A stretch of DNA of 64,000 nucleotides from assembly GCF_009796285.1 (NCBI RefSeq), contig NZ_CP047020.1, positions 8,122,001 to 8,186,000 of the forward strand, in the 5' to 3' direction. Within the stretch, counting starts at the first letter, position 1. The number at the start of each line of letters is the position of its first letter. This DNA is from Streptomyces broussonetiae. Lineage in GTDB: Bacteria; Actinomycetota; Actinomycetes; Streptomycetales; Streptomycetaceae. Under the pieces are notes generated by a model. That model searched no databases. It was not told where the DNA came from and was given only the letters and a program-made list of their open reading frames with translations. Of the stretch, positions 15,333-24,145 are shown piece after piece. The translations under genes were made by a program, and so were the position numbers.

Positions 15333-16691
15333 TCAGGCCGTGACCCGCTGTGCCGGTGCCGGGCGCCGCGCGTCCCGCTCTCCGAGCAGCTCCGCCGGGA
15401 CGGTGTGCGTCTCGCGGGCCGAGAGTGCGGCGACGACCGGCGGTACGCACAGTGCGGCCGTGAACAGGGCCACCGCCGACCAGTCGTCGCCGCCCGGGCC
15501 GGCGATCCGGGCGGCGAAGGTGACCGCGAACCCGGCCACCGCGAAGCCGGTCTGCGTGCCGATCGCCACGCCGGACAGCCGGACCCGGGTGGCGAACATC
15601 TCGCCGTAGAAGGCGGGCCACACGCCGTTCGCGGCGCTGTAGAGCACGCCGAAGGCGACGATGCCGAGGGCCAGGGTCAACGGGTAGGAGCCGGTGGAGA
15701 TCGCCCACAGGTAGCCGGCCATCGCCGCCGCGCTGCCGACCGCGCCGATCAGGAACACCGGGCGGCGCCCGATCCGGTCCGACAGCGTCGCCCACAGCGG
15801 GATCGCGGCCAGCGCCACCAGGTTGGCGAGGGCGCCGACCCACAGCATCGACGTACGGGACATGCCGACCGCGTCGCTGGTGGCGTACGCCAGTGCCCAC
15901 ACGGTGAAGATCGTGCTGACCGAGGCGATGAGCGCGCCCGCGATCACCCGCAGCACGTCCGCCCAGTGCTCGCGCAGCAGCACCGCGAGCGGCAGCCGCA
16001 CCACGCCCTCGCCGGCCGCCTGCTTGGCGAAGGCCGGGGTCTCGCGCAGCCGGCGCCGGATGACGTAGCCGACGACGGCGACCGCCACGCTCAGCCAGAA
16101 CGGCACCCGCCAGCCCCAGGAGAGCAGTTGGTCCTCGGGCAGCCGGGCGATCGGGATGAAGACGAGGGTGGCGATGAGCTGGCCGCCCTGGGTGCCGCTG
16201 AGCGTGAAGCTGGTGAAGAATCCGCGCCGGTGTTCCGGCGCGTGTTCCAGGCTCATGGAACTGGCGCCGGCCTGCTCGCCGGCCGCCGATATGCCCTGCA
16301 GGACACGGCAGAGCACGAGCAGGACGGGCGCGAGCGACCCGGCCTGGGCGCGGGTGGGCAGACAGCCGATCAGGAAGGTCGACAGGCCCATCAGGAGCAG
16401 CGTGAACACCATGATCTTCTTGCGGCCGAGCCGGTCGCCGACATGCCCGAGCACCAGGGCACCGAGCGGCCGGGCGGCGTAGGCGACGCCGAAGGTGGCC
16501 AGCGAGAGCAGGGTGGCGGTGGCCGGGGCGGAGGCGTCGAAGAACACCTTCGGGAAGATCAGTGCGGCGGCGCTGCCGTAGGCGAAGAAGTCGTAGTACT
16601 CCAGCGCGCTGCCGATCCAGGCGGCCGTCGCCGCCTTCCAGGGCTGGCCGGCAGGGGCGTCGGAGGCGGGTGCGGGGACGGGCACGGACAC
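15333..16691 (-). CDS. MHS-family (shikimate/quinate-type) symporter
   Basis: 452 aa, 12 membrane helices. MHS hallmarks: WIGSALEYYDFFAYGSAAAL at the first helix, LGHVGDRLGRKKIM in loop 2-3, and RVLQGISAAGEQAGASSMSLEHAP, typical of ShiA/KgtP-like metabolite:H+ symporters. Start GTG 16691 has AAGGAG 8 nt upstream; the open frame extends to 16841 but only through promoter sequence. It is downstream of a TetR gene and near shikimate dehydrogenase and dehydroshikimate dehydratase genes, so import of shikimate, quinate or dehydroshikimate is inferred. An operator copy lies upstream at 16776-16798. Confidence 0.88.
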   Translation of the reverse strand: MSVPVPAPASDAPAGQPWKAATAAWIGSALEYYDFFAYGSAAALIFPKVFFDASAPATATLLSLATFGVAYAARPLGALVLGHVGDRLGRKKIMVFTLLLMGLSTFLIGCLPTRAQAGSLAPVLLVLCRVLQGISAAGEQAGASSMSLEHAPEHRRGFFTSFTLSGTQGGQLIATLVFIPIARLPEDQLLSWGWRVPFWLSVAVAVVGYVIRRRLRETPAFAKQAAGEGVVRLPLAVLLREHWADVLRVIAGALIASVSTIFTVWALAYATSDAVGMSRTSMLWVGALANLVALAAIPLWATLSDRIGRRPVFLIGAVGSAAAMAGYLWAISTGSYPLTLALGIVAFGVLYSAANGVWPAFYGEMFATRVRLSGVAIGTQTGFAVAGFAVTFAARIAGPGGDDWSAVALFTAALCVPPVVAALSARETHTVPAELLGERDARRPAPAQRVTA

Positions 16692-16775
16692 GGCGGTGCT
16701 CCTTCGGGGGGACTCCACCCTGCGGGGGAGTGAGCGGCGGAGGGACACGACGACGGGTGGGGCCGGGTCTCGGCG

Positions 16776-16798
16776 TAATGAACCCACTGGATAGTTAG
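16776..16798 (-). promoter_or_regulatory. Candidate TetR operator upstream of the MHS transporter
   Basis: On the minus strand this reads CTAAC-N14-ATTA, the same spaced half-sites as at 17657-17679 upstream of the shikimate dehydrogenase gene. The shared pattern flanks the tetR gene on both sides. Confidence 0.55.
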
Positions 16799-16871
16799 TT
16801 ACGGTGGGTGGGATGTTGCGCCCGTGTTTCCCGTGTGTCAAGAGTCCGTGCGGGGCCCTGGTGTGCGGACG

Positions 16872-17537
16872 TCAGTCGCCGGCCCGTTCCGCCGTCAGGT
16901 AGGCGATGACCATGTCGCCGAGCATGGTGCGGTAGTGCTCGCGCCGGCCCGGGTCCACCAGGTCGCGGCCGAACAGGGCGCCGAAGGTGTGCCGGTTGGC
17001 GACCCGGAAGAAGCAGAACGAGCTGATCATCGCGTGCAGGTCGACCGCGTCCACGTCGGCCGTGAACAGCCCGGACTCCTGCCCGGCGGCGAGGATGCGG
17101 CGGATCACGTCCAGGGCCGGGGAGCTGATCCTCCCGAGCTTCTCGGAGGCCGCGATGTGCTCGGCGCCATGGATGTTCTCGATGCTGACCAGGCGGATGA
17201 AGTCCGGGTGCTGCTCGTGGTGGTCCAAGGTCAGCTCGGCCAGGCGCCGGATCGCCGCGACCGGGTCCAGGTGCTCGACGTCGAGCTGCTGCTCGGCCTC
17301 CCGGATCACGCCGTACGCCCGCTCCAGCACCGCCGTGAACAGTTGTTCCTTGCCGCCGAAGTAGTAGTAGATCATCCGCTTGGTGGTGCGGGTGCGGGCC
17401 GCTATCTCGTCGACCCGGGCGCCGTCGTAGCCGGCCCGCGCGAACTCCTGCGTGGCCACGTCGAGGATCTCGGCCCGGGTACGGGCGGCGTCGCGCGTCC
17501 GCCCGCCGGGGCGCAGGGGTTCTTCGACGCTGGTCAT
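16872..17537 (-). CDS. TetR-family regulator of the quinate/shikimate locus
   Basis: 221 aa. HTH: ARVDEIAARTRTTKRMIYYYFGGKEQLFTAVLE (about 42-75). The C-domain (HPDFIRLVSIENIHGAEHIAASEKL...FCFFRVANRHTFGALFG) matches the TetR_C_41-type effector domain found beside aromatic and shikimate genes. ATG 17537 starts the protein. It sits between the MHS transporter and the divergent shikimate dehydrogenase gene and likely represses both through the CTAAC-N14-ATTA sites; the inducer is presumably quinate, shikimate or a derivative. Confidence 0.88.
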   Translation of the reverse strand: MTSVEEPLRPGGRTRDAARTRAEILDVATQEFARAGYDGARVDEIAARTRTTKRMIYYYFGGKEQLFTAVLERAYGVIREAEQQLDVEHLDPVAAIRRLAELTLDHHEQHPDFIRLVSIENIHGAEHIAASEKLGRISSPALDVIRRILAAGQESGLFTADVDAVDLHAMISSFCFFRVANRHTFGALFGRDLVDPGRREHYRTMLGDMVIAYLTAERAGD

Positions 17538-17656
17538 CGGTTTCCTTAGGGCCGGGGGTGCCTGGGCGCAGCGCTCGTGCGCGGTGCCGGTGATTGTAGA
17601 AGCAGGGCCCCGGTTACCGCCGGGGGCCTTCTCGGCGGCACTCGGGGCTGATATAG

Positions 17657-17679
17657 CTAACGTACTGGTTCGTACATTA
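17657..17679 (+). promoter_or_regulatory. Candidate TetR operator upstream of aroE
   Basis: TAACGTAC (17658-17665) and GTACATTA (17672-17679) form an inverted repeat, 7 of 8 pairs, with a 6-nt spacer. It also fits CTAAC-N14-ATTA, shared with the site before the transporter. It lies 21 bp upstream of the aroE start and 119 bp upstream of tetR. Confidence 0.65.
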
Positions 17680-17700
17680 ACGCTGTCTCGGGAGGTCCGC

Positions 17701-18597
17701 GTGGCCAAGGACTCGTATCTCGTCGGGTTGGTCGGGGCAGGCATAGGCCCCTCGCTCAGCCCCGCCCTGCACCAGCGGGAGGCGGACCGGCAGGGCCTGC
17801 GTTACCTCTACCGCCTCCTCGACCTCGACGTTCTCGGCGTGGCCCCGCAGGCGGTCGGCGAGCTGGTCCGGGCCGCCCGCGACCTCGGCTTCGACGGGCT
17901 GAACATCACCCATCCCTGCAAGCAGCTCGTCCTCGAGCACCTCGACGCGCTCGACCCGCAGGCCGAGGCGCTCGGCGCGGTCAACACGGTCGTCCTCGAC
18001 GCGGGCGGCCGGGCCGTCGGCCACAACACCGACGTCACCGGATTCGCCGCCTCCTTCGCGCGCGGTCTGCCGGACGCCCCGCTGGAACGGGTCGTCCAGC
18101 TCGGCGCGGGCGGTGCGGGCGCCGCCGTGGCACACGCCGTGCTCACGCTGGGAGCCGGGCGGGTGACCGTCGTCGACGCGCTGCCCGGCCGGGCCGTCGG
18201 CCTTGCCGACTCCCTCGTCCGGCACTTCGGCCCCGGCCGGGCGCAGGCCGCGGGCCCTGACGAGCTGCCGGAGCTGCTCGCGCAGGCCGACGGGGCCGGT
18301 GGGCTTGTGCACGCCACGCCCACCGGGATGGCGGCCCATCCCGGGCTGCCGCTGCGTGCGCCGTTGCTCCGGCCCGGGGTGTGGGTCGCCGAGGTGGTGT
18401 ACCGGCCGCTGGAGACGGAGTTGGTGCGGGTCGCGCGGGAACGTGGCTGTGCGGTGCTGCCCGGAGGCGGGATGGCCGTGTTCCAGGCTGCGGATTCCTT
18501 CCGGCTGTTCACGGGAGTGGAGCCGGACCGTGCGCGGATGCTGGCCGACTTCGAGGAGCTGGCCGGGGCGGAGAGTTCGGTCGCCTGTGCCGGATGA
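17701..18597 (+). CDS. aroE: Shikimate/quinate dehydrogenase
   Basis: 298 aa. Substrate residues: GPSLSPALHQ (Ser18/Ser20), catalytic Lys74 (NITHPCKQ), Asn95 (AVNT) and Asp111 (HNTDVTGF). Cofactor site GAGGAG at 135-140 with an Asp (VVDALPG) after the second strand, which favours NAD+ over NADP+ and hence a catabolic, QsuD/YdiB-like role. That cofactor call is an inference. GTG 17701 has GGAGG 5 nt upstream. It leads the quinate/shikimate block and converts shikimate to 3-dehydroshikimate (or quinate to dehydroquinate). Confidence 0.9.
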   Translation: MAKDSYLVGLVGAGIGPSLSPALHQREADRQGLRYLYRLLDLDVLGVAPQAVGELVRAARDLGFDGLNITHPCKQLVLEHLDALDPQAEALGAVNTVVLDAGGRAVGHNTDVTGFAASFARGLPDAPLERVVQLGAGGAGAAVAHAVLTLGAGRVTVVDALPGRAVGLADSLVRHFGPGRAQAAGPDELPELLAQADGAGGLVHATPTGMAAHPGLPLRAPLLRPGVWVAEVVYRPLETELVRVARERGCAVLPGGGMAVFQAADSFRLFTGVEPDRARMLADFEELAGAESSVACAG

Positions 18598-18690
18598 CCG
18601 CCGCGAGCCGTCCTTGGTTGCCCGCGCAGTTCCCGTTCCCCGCGCTCTCTTCGGGCGCGCGGCAGCACAGCCCCGTCAAGGAGTCCAGGT

Positions 18691-20478
18691 ATGCACACCT
18701 CCATCGCCACCGTCTCCCTGAGCGGTTCCCTCACCGAGAAGCTCACCGCCGCGGCCCGTGCCGGGTTCGACGGTGTGGAGATCTTCGAGAACGATCTCCT
18801 GGCCAGCCCGCTGTCCCCCGAGGAGATCCGTGCCCGGTGCGCGGATCTCGGGCTGCGCATCGATCTGTACCAGCCGATGCGGGACATCGAGGCCGTCCCG
18901 CAGGAGGTCTTCGCGTCGAATCTGCGGCGCGCCCGGCACAAGTTCGACCTCATGCGGCGGCTCGGCGCCGACACCGTGCTCGTGTGCTCCAGCGTGTCCC
19001 CGCTCGCCCTGGACTACGACGGCCTCGCCGCCCAGCAGCTGGTCCAACTGTCGGAAATGGCAGCGGAGTTCGACATCCGGGTGGCGTACGAGGCACTCGC
19101 CTGGGGGCGGTACGTGAACACGTACGACCATGCGTGGCGCATCGTCGAGGCGGCCGGGCATCCGGCGCTCGGCATCTGCCTGGACAGCTTCCACATCCTC
19201 GCCCGAGGCTCGGATCCCCGGGGGGTTGCGGAGATACCCGGCGAGAAGATCTTCTTCCTGCAGCTGGCCGACGCGCCGCTGCCGGCCATGGACGTGCTGC
19301 AGTGGAGCCGTCATCACCGGTGCTTCCCGGGTCAGGGCGGCTTCGACGTCGCGGGGCTGGTGCGGCTGGTGCTCGCCGCCGGGTACCGCGGGCCGCTGTC
19401 GCTGGAGGTCTTCAACGACGTCCACCGGCAGGCGGATGCCGGCTCCACCGCCGTGGACGCCCACCGGTCCCTGCTCCTGCTTCAGGAGGCCGTCGGGACC
19501 GCTGAGTTGCCGCCGCCGGTCGTTCCCACCGGCGTCGCCTTCGCCGAGCTGCTCACCGCGGACGCCGAGCCCGTCGCCGCGGTGCTGGCCGCCCTCGGCT
19601 TCACCCGCACCGCCCGGCACCGCGGCAAGCCCGTGGACCTGTGGGAGCACGGTGAGGCCCGGATCCTGGTCAACACCGCCGCCGACCGCCGTGAGGGCAC
19701 CCGGCTCGCCGCGATCGGGCTCGCGTCCGCGGACCCCGCCGCTGCCGCCCGCCGTGCGCAGGCCCTGCACGCCCCCGTCCTGCCCCGCCGCCGAGCCCCC
19801 GAGGACGCCCTGCTCGACGCGGTCGCCGCGCCCGACGGCACGGAGTTGTTCCTCCTCGCCGCCGAGGAGCCCCAACTGCACGCCTGGCGTGGTGACTTCG
19901 CCGATCTGCAGGACACCCCCGAGTCCGCCTGCGGCACCCGTGTCGACCACCTGGCCCTCACCCAGCCCTGGCACCACTTCGACGAGGCGACGCTCTTCCA
20001 CCGCGGCGTCCTCGGCCTGGATGCCCAGGAGAGCGTCGACCTCGCCGACCCCTACGGGCTGCGCCGCAGCCGGGCCGTGGCCAATGCCGACGGCAGCGTC
20101 CGCATCGCCCTCACCGTCGGTGCGGCGCCCGCCGACGAGACCGTGCATGCCGCGCACATCGCCCTGGCCACCGACGACGTGGTGGCCGCGGCCCGCTCCT
20201 TCCGCGCGGCCGGCGGCCGGCTGCTGCGGGTGCCGGGGAACTACTATGACGACCTCGCGGCCCGATTCACGTTTGCCGAGGGCGAGTTGGAGGCCTACCG
20301 TGAGCTGGGCATCCTCTACGACCGGGACGCGGGCGGTACCTTCCGGCACTGTTACACCGAGACCGTCGGACGGGTGTTCTTCGAACTGGTCCAGCGCGAT
20401 CCCGGCCACCACGGCTACGGCGCCGCGAACGCGCCGGTGCGGCTCGCGGCCCAGCACGCGGGGCGGCTCTTGCGTTGA
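18691..20478 (+). CDS. qsuB: 3-dehydroshikimate dehydratase with C-terminal VOC domain
   Basis: 595 aa, two domains. Residues 1-275 are a sugar-phosphate-isomerase-like TIM barrel with metal ligands Glu134, Asp165, Gln191 and Glu239 plus His168 and Arg210, at the same positions known for QuiC1-type dehydratases; it makes protocatechuate from dehydroshikimate. Residues 280-595 resemble 4-hydroxyphenylpyruvate dioxygenase (VOC), with a possible iron triad His420, His489, Glu565. In QsuB/QuiC1 proteins this half is a structural or regulatory partner of unproven activity. AAGGAG precedes ATG 18691. Ninety-three bp after aroE, same operon. Confidence 0.93.
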   Translation: MHTSIATVSLSGSLTEKLTAAARAGFDGVEIFENDLLASPLSPEEIRARCADLGLRIDLYQPMRDIEAVPQEVFASNLRRARHKFDLMRRLGADTVLVCSSVSPLALDYDGLAAQQLVQLSEMAAEFDIRVAYEALAWGRYVNTYDHAWRIVEAAGHPALGICLDSFHILARGSDPRGVAEIPGEKIFFLQLADAPLPAMDVLQWSRHHRCFPGQGGFDVAGLVRLVLAAGYRGPLSLEVFNDVHRQADAGSTAVDAHRSLLLLQEAVGTAELPPPVVPTGVAFAELLTADAEPVAAVLAALGFTRTARHRGKPVDLWEHGEARILVNTAADRREGTRLAAIGLASADPAAAARRAQALHAPVLPRRRAPEDALLDAVAAPDGTELFLLAAEEPQLHAWRGDFADLQDTPESACGTRVDHLALTQPWHHFDEATLFHRGVLGLDAQESVDLADPYGLRRSRAVANADGSVRIALTVGAAPADETVHAAHIALATDDVVAAARSFRAAGGRLLRVPGNYYDDLAARFTFAEGELEAYRELGILYDRDAGGTFRHCYTETVGRVFFELVQRDPGHHGYGAANAPVRLAAQHAGRLLR

Positions 20479-20482
20479 ACTG

Positions 20483-20524
20483 ACCGGCCTCTTACCGGAT
20501 ACCCCGTAGGGGTGAGAGGCCGGT
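20483..20524 (+). terminator. Hairpin terminator after the dehydratase gene
   Basis: A 10-bp perfect stem ACCGGCCTCT / AGAGGCCGGT (20483-20492 with 20515-20524) encloses a smaller CCCC-GTA-GGGG hairpin. It starts 5 bp after the stop codon. Confidence 0.8.
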
Positions 20525-20649
20525 GAGACCTATACCGGGTTCAGCTCCGGTTCAGGCTCCGTACATGTCCGGAGGCGGATACTCCGCAAGATCCGGTATG
20601 CGCGCTGCGCCCGGATCACCACGTTTTCCGGGAGCCCGAAAGGCCGTTC

Positions 20650-22572
20650 ATGCTGAGCACCCCCACCGAGTCGGTCGTCCGGGACGGCGGCCCGCCGCCC
20701 GTGTCCGCGCCCCGCCCGCGTACCAGCAGGTACGAGCGTCCGGTACTGGTGGCCATAGCTGCACTCGCCGCGCTGCTGACCCTGTGGGGCCTGAACCACA
20801 GCTCCTACCACGGCTTCTACGCCGCCGCGGTGCGCAGCATGACGGACAACCCGGTCGCGTTCTTCTACGGCTCCTTCGATCCGGGCAACACCCTCACGAT
20901 CGACAAGCTGCCCGGCTTCCTGTGGCCACAGGCCCTGTCGGCGTTGATGTTCGGCTTCCACCCGTGGGCGCTGGTGCTGCCGCAGGCGCTCGAGGTCGTG
21001 GCCTCCGTGGTGCTGCTCCATGTGGTGGTACGGCGCTGGGCGGGCGCGCCGGCCGGACTGCTGGCGGCCGCCTTCCTGGCCCTCACCCCGGTGACCATCG
21101 GTCTTGGGCGGTCCGTCACCGAGGACGCGCCGTTCGTCCTGCTGCTCCTGCTGGCCGCCGAGGCCGTGCAGCGGGCGACCGAGCGGGGCAGGGTCGCCCC
21201 GCTGCTGCTCGCCGGGTTCTGGGTGGGCGTGGCCTTCCAGTGCAAGATGCTGGAGGCCTGGGCGGTGCTGCCCGCGCTCGCCGCCACCTACCTGGTCGCC
21301 GCTCCCCTGGCGCTGCGGCGCCGGCTGCGCGATCTCGCGCTCGCCGCCGCGGTGATGTTCGCGGTGTCGGTGTCGTGGATGGTGGTGGCCGCCCTCACCC
21401 CGGGCTCCGGCCGGCCCTATCTGGACGGCACCACCGACAACTCGCCCTTCAGCCTGGTCGTCGGCTACAACTTCCTCACCCGCTTCCAGACGGTCGGCGT
21501 CGACGCGGCCGGCACCGGCAGTGTCGCGCCCAACCAGAGCCTGCGGGTGGCCGGTTCGGGCCCCGGCATGGGCGACAGCGTGTGGAAGATGTTCAGCCCC
21601 GGGCTCGCCACGCAGACCGGGTGGCTGTACCCGCTGGCCGCGCTCGGGCTCGTCGGCGGCGCGGTGGCCCTGTGGCGGCGGCGCGCGGCCCGCACCGACC
21701 GGATGCTCGCCGGGCAGGTGCTGTGGGGTGTGTGGCTGGCGACGTTCTTCCTGGTCTTCAGCTTCGGCAGCGTGACGGGGCACACCTACTACATGGGTGT
21801 GGTCGCGGTGCCGCTCGCCGCGTTCGCCGGCGCCGGTGTCGTACAGGCACGGCGGGCGGGCCTGCGGGGCGGCCGGCGCGCCTGGGTGCTGCCGGTGGCA
21901 CTCGCCGCGAACGCCGCCTGGTGTGTGGGGCTGACCCTGTGGTACCCGCGCTTCTTGCCCTGGGCGGCCCCCGCGGCAGCCGTCCTCGGCGTGTCGGCCC
22001 TGGTCCCGGCCGCGATCCGGCGCCGCCCGCGCGTGGTCACCGCCGGTCTTGCCCTGGGCCTGGCCGCGGTCCTGCTCGTGCCCGCCGCGTGGTCGGCGTC
22101 GGCGCTGTCGCTGCGCTACAACCAGCCCGGCTCGCTGGCCCGCGTGGGCCCCAGCAGCAGCCGGCCCGGCAACCCCCTCGCACGGCTGACCCCCGCCCAG
22201 CGGCAGATGCTCGGCTACCTCACCGCACACCGTGGCGACGCCGAGTACCTGGCCGCGATGCCCGGCTGGTGGTCCGCCGCGCCCTACGTCATCTCGGCGA
22301 ACGCGCACATCATGCCCATGGGCGGCTTCACCGGAAGGGTTCCGTACCCGTCGTCCGCCCGCTTCCACCGGCTGATCGACTCCGGCCGGCTGCGCTACGT
22401 CGTCCTCAAGCGAACCGATGTCCTGGCCGATCACCGGCACCGGGACCACACGCCCGTCGGCGGGCTCGTGCACTGGACGACCCGTCACTGCACGCTCGTC
22501 CCGGCGTCCGCGTACGGCTCCCACGACCGGGTGCACCGGCTGTACGACTGCGGCCCGGCCCACCAGAGGTGA
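20650..22572 (+). CDS. ArnT/PMT-like GT39-family membrane glycosyltransferase
   Basis: 640 aa with 10 or more membrane helices. A short cytoplasmic Pro-rich N-terminus leads to helix 1, then a first periplasmic loop with NHSSYHGFYAAAVRSM and DPGNTLTIDKLPGFLWPQAL; the Asp/Lys-containing stretch corresponds to the catalytic loop of GT39/GT83 enzymes. The soluble C-terminus (about 510-640) holds PGWWSAAPYVISANAHIMPMGGFTG. Such proteins move a sugar from polyprenyl phosphate onto a protein, lipid or polymer outside the cell. No polyprenyl-phosphate sugar synthase is adjacent, so the acceptor is unknown. ATG 20650 has a weak AAAGG upstream. Confidence 0.85.
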   Translation: MLSTPTESVVRDGGPPPVSAPRPRTSRYERPVLVAIAALAALLTLWGLNHSSYHGFYAAAVRSMTDNPVAFFYGSFDPGNTLTIDKLPGFLWPQALSALMFGFHPWALVLPQALEVVASVVLLHVVVRRWAGAPAGLLAAAFLALTPVTIGLGRSVTEDAPFVLLLLLAAEAVQRATERGRVAPLLLAGFWVGVAFQCKMLEAWAVLPALAATYLVAAPLALRRRLRDLALAAAVMFAVSVSWMVVAALTPGSGRPYLDGTTDNSPFSLVVGYNFLTRFQTVGVDAAGTGSVAPNQSLRVAGSGPGMGDSVWKMFSPGLATQTGWLYPLAALGLVGGAVALWRRRAARTDRMLAGQVLWGVWLATFFLVFSFGSVTGHTYYMGVVAVPLAAFAGAGVVQARRAGLRGGRRAWVLPVALAANAAWCVGLTLWYPRFLPWAAPAAAVLGVSALVPAAIRRRPRVVTAGLALGLAAVLLVPAAWSASALSLRYNQPGSLARVGPSSSRPGNPLARLTPAQRQMLGYLTAHRGDAEYLAAMPGWWSAAPYVISANAHIMPMGGFTGRVPYPSSARFHRLIDSGRLRYVVLKRTDVLADHRHRDHTPVGGLVHWTTRHCTLVPASAYGSHDRVHRLYDCGPAHQR

Positions 22573-22664
22573 ACCGGGCCGCGGGCCCATGGACAGGCGC
22601 CTTGCGGGTGACGGCCGTTACGGGCAGGCCCCCGCTGCGCACCTGCCGCGCGGACGCAGAGTCG

Positions 22665-23258
22665 TCACGGCCGTCTGTTCCACTCGGCGATCACCGGCCG
22701 CCCGTGCTCGGTCGACAGCAGGCTGACCGTCGCGGTGGCCAGCTGGAACAGCCGGCCCTCGGCGGGGGCAAGGCCCAGCCGGCGGGCGGTGAGCACCCGC
22801 AGGAAGTGGGCGTGGGCGACGAGGACGACGTCGCCGGAGTCCTCGGCGAGCGCGGCGTCGACGCGGGCCAGCACCCGGTCGGCACGCGCCCCGATCTCCT
22901 GCGGTGACTCGCCCGGGTGCCCTTCGGGGCCGGGCGGCACACCGTCGGTCCACAGGTCCCAGCCGGGACGCGTGCGGTGGATGTCGACGGTGGTGATGCC
23001 CTCGTAGCCGCCGTAGTCCCACTCGTGCAGGTCGGGATCGGGCACGACCCCGGTCAGGCCCGCCAGTTCGGCGGTGCGTATCGCGCGGCCCAGCGGGCTG
23101 GCCAGCGCGAGGGCGTAGGTCCGTCCGGTGAGGAGCGGGGCGAGGGACTTGGCCTGTTCCTCGCCGTGCTCGGTCAGGGGCAGGTCGGTCCAGCTGGTGT
23201 GCTGTCCCGACCTGCTCCACTCCGTCTCACCGTGGCGGACCAGCAGAAGGTCCCCCAC
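22665..23258 (-). CDS. Histidine-phosphatase (phosphoglycerate-mutase-like) protein
   Basis: 197 aa. Catalytic RHG motif with His9 (LLLVRHGETEWSRSGQHTSWTDLPLT), a second Arg/His in VVLVAHAHFLRVLTARRLG (about 144-162) and the catalytic acid region HEWDYGGYEG. Start GTG 23258 lies 6 bp past the gnd stop, so it is the last gene of the pentose-phosphate operon. It is too short and lacks the signatures of a true glycolytic mutase; a sugar-phosphate phosphatase role is more likely given the operon. Confidence 0.88.
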   Translation of the reverse strand: MGDLLLVRHGETEWSRSGQHTSWTDLPLTEHGEEQAKSLAPLLTGRTYALALASPLGRAIRTAELAGLTGVVPDPDLHEWDYGGYEGITTVDIHRTRPGWDLWTDGVPPGPEGHPGESPQEIGARADRVLARVDAALAEDSGDVVLVAHAHFLRVLTARRLGLAPAEGRLFQLATATVSLLSTEHGRPVIAEWNRRP

Positions 23259-23264
23259 GGCGGA

Positions 23265-24143
23265 TCAGTCCTTCTTCTCGACCGCGTGGCCGCCGAACTG
23301 GTTGCGCAGCGCGGCGATCATCTTCATCTGCGGGGAGTCGTCCTGCCGGGAGGCGAACCGGGCGAACAGGGAGGCGGTGATCGCGGGCAGCGGCACCGCG
23401 TTGTCGATGGCCGCCTCGACGGTCCAGCGACCCTCGCCGGAGTCCTCCGCGTAGCCGCGCAGCTTCTCCAGGTGCTCGTCCTCGTCCAGGGCGTTGACCG
23501 CGAGGTCCAGCAGCCAGGACCGGATGACGGTGCCCTCCTGCCAGGAGCGGAACACCTCGCGGACGTTCTCCACGGAGTGGACCTTCTCCAGCAGCTCCCA
23601 GCCCTCGGCGTAGGCCTGCATCATGGCGTACTCGATGCCGTTGTGGACCATCTTGGAGAAGTGTCCGGCGCCGACCCGGCCCGCGTGGACGTACCCGTAG
23701 GGGCCGTCCGGCTTGAGCGCCTCGAAGATCGGCTCAAGGGCCTCCACGTGCTTCTTGTCGCCGCCGACCATGAGCGCGTAGCCGTTCTGCAGGCCCCACA
23801 CGCCGCCGGAGACACCGGCGTCCACGAAGCCGATGCCCTTGATGGCGAGCGCGGCGGCGTGCTTCTCGTCGTCCGTCCAGCGGGAGTTGCCGCCGTCGAT
23901 CACCGTGTCACCGGGCTCGAGCAGGTCGCCGAGTTCGTCGATGACGGTCTGGGTGGCGGTGCCGGCCGGGACCATCACCCAGATGTGACGGGGCGCGTCG
24001 AGCTGCTCGACCAGTTCGGCGAGGGACTTGACGTCGGAGACGTCGGGGTTGCGGTCGTAGCCGATGACGGTGTGGCCGGCGCGGCGGATCCGCTCGCGCA
24101 TGTTGCCGCCCATCTTGCCGAGACCGATGAGACCGAGCTGCAT
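23265..24143 (-). CDS. gnd: 6-phosphogluconate dehydrogenase (decarboxylating), short form
   Basis: 292 aa, the short tetrameric GndA/YqeC type, not the ~470-aa dimeric enzyme. Motifs: GLIGLGKMGGNMRERI for NAD(P), DGGNSRWTDDEKHA, GVSGGVWGLQNGYALMVGG, and catalytic KMVHNGIEYAMMQAYAEG. Oxidises 6-phosphogluconate to ribulose-5-phosphate and CO2. Begins 2 bp after pgi and is preceded by GGAG. Confidence 0.95.
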   Translation of the reverse strand: MQLGLIGLGKMGGNMRERIRRAGHTVIGYDRNPDVSDVKSLAELVEQLDAPRHIWVMVPAGTATQTVIDELGDLLEPGDTVIDGGNSRWTDDEKHAAALAIKGIGFVDAGVSGGVWGLQNGYALMVGGDKKHVEALEPIFEALKPDGPYGYVHAGRVGAGHFSKMVHNGIEYAMMQAYAEGWELLEKVHSVENVREVFRSWQEGTVIRSWLLDLAVNALDEDEHLEKLRGYAEDSGEGRWTVEAAIDNAVPLPAITASLFARFASRQDDSPQMKMIAALRNQFGGHAVEKKD

Positions 24144-24145
24144 GA

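Noticed and set aside
20530..22590. 686-aa minus-strand frame opposite the GT39 gene
   Set aside because: No membrane or domain pattern; it is the complement of a good membrane protein.
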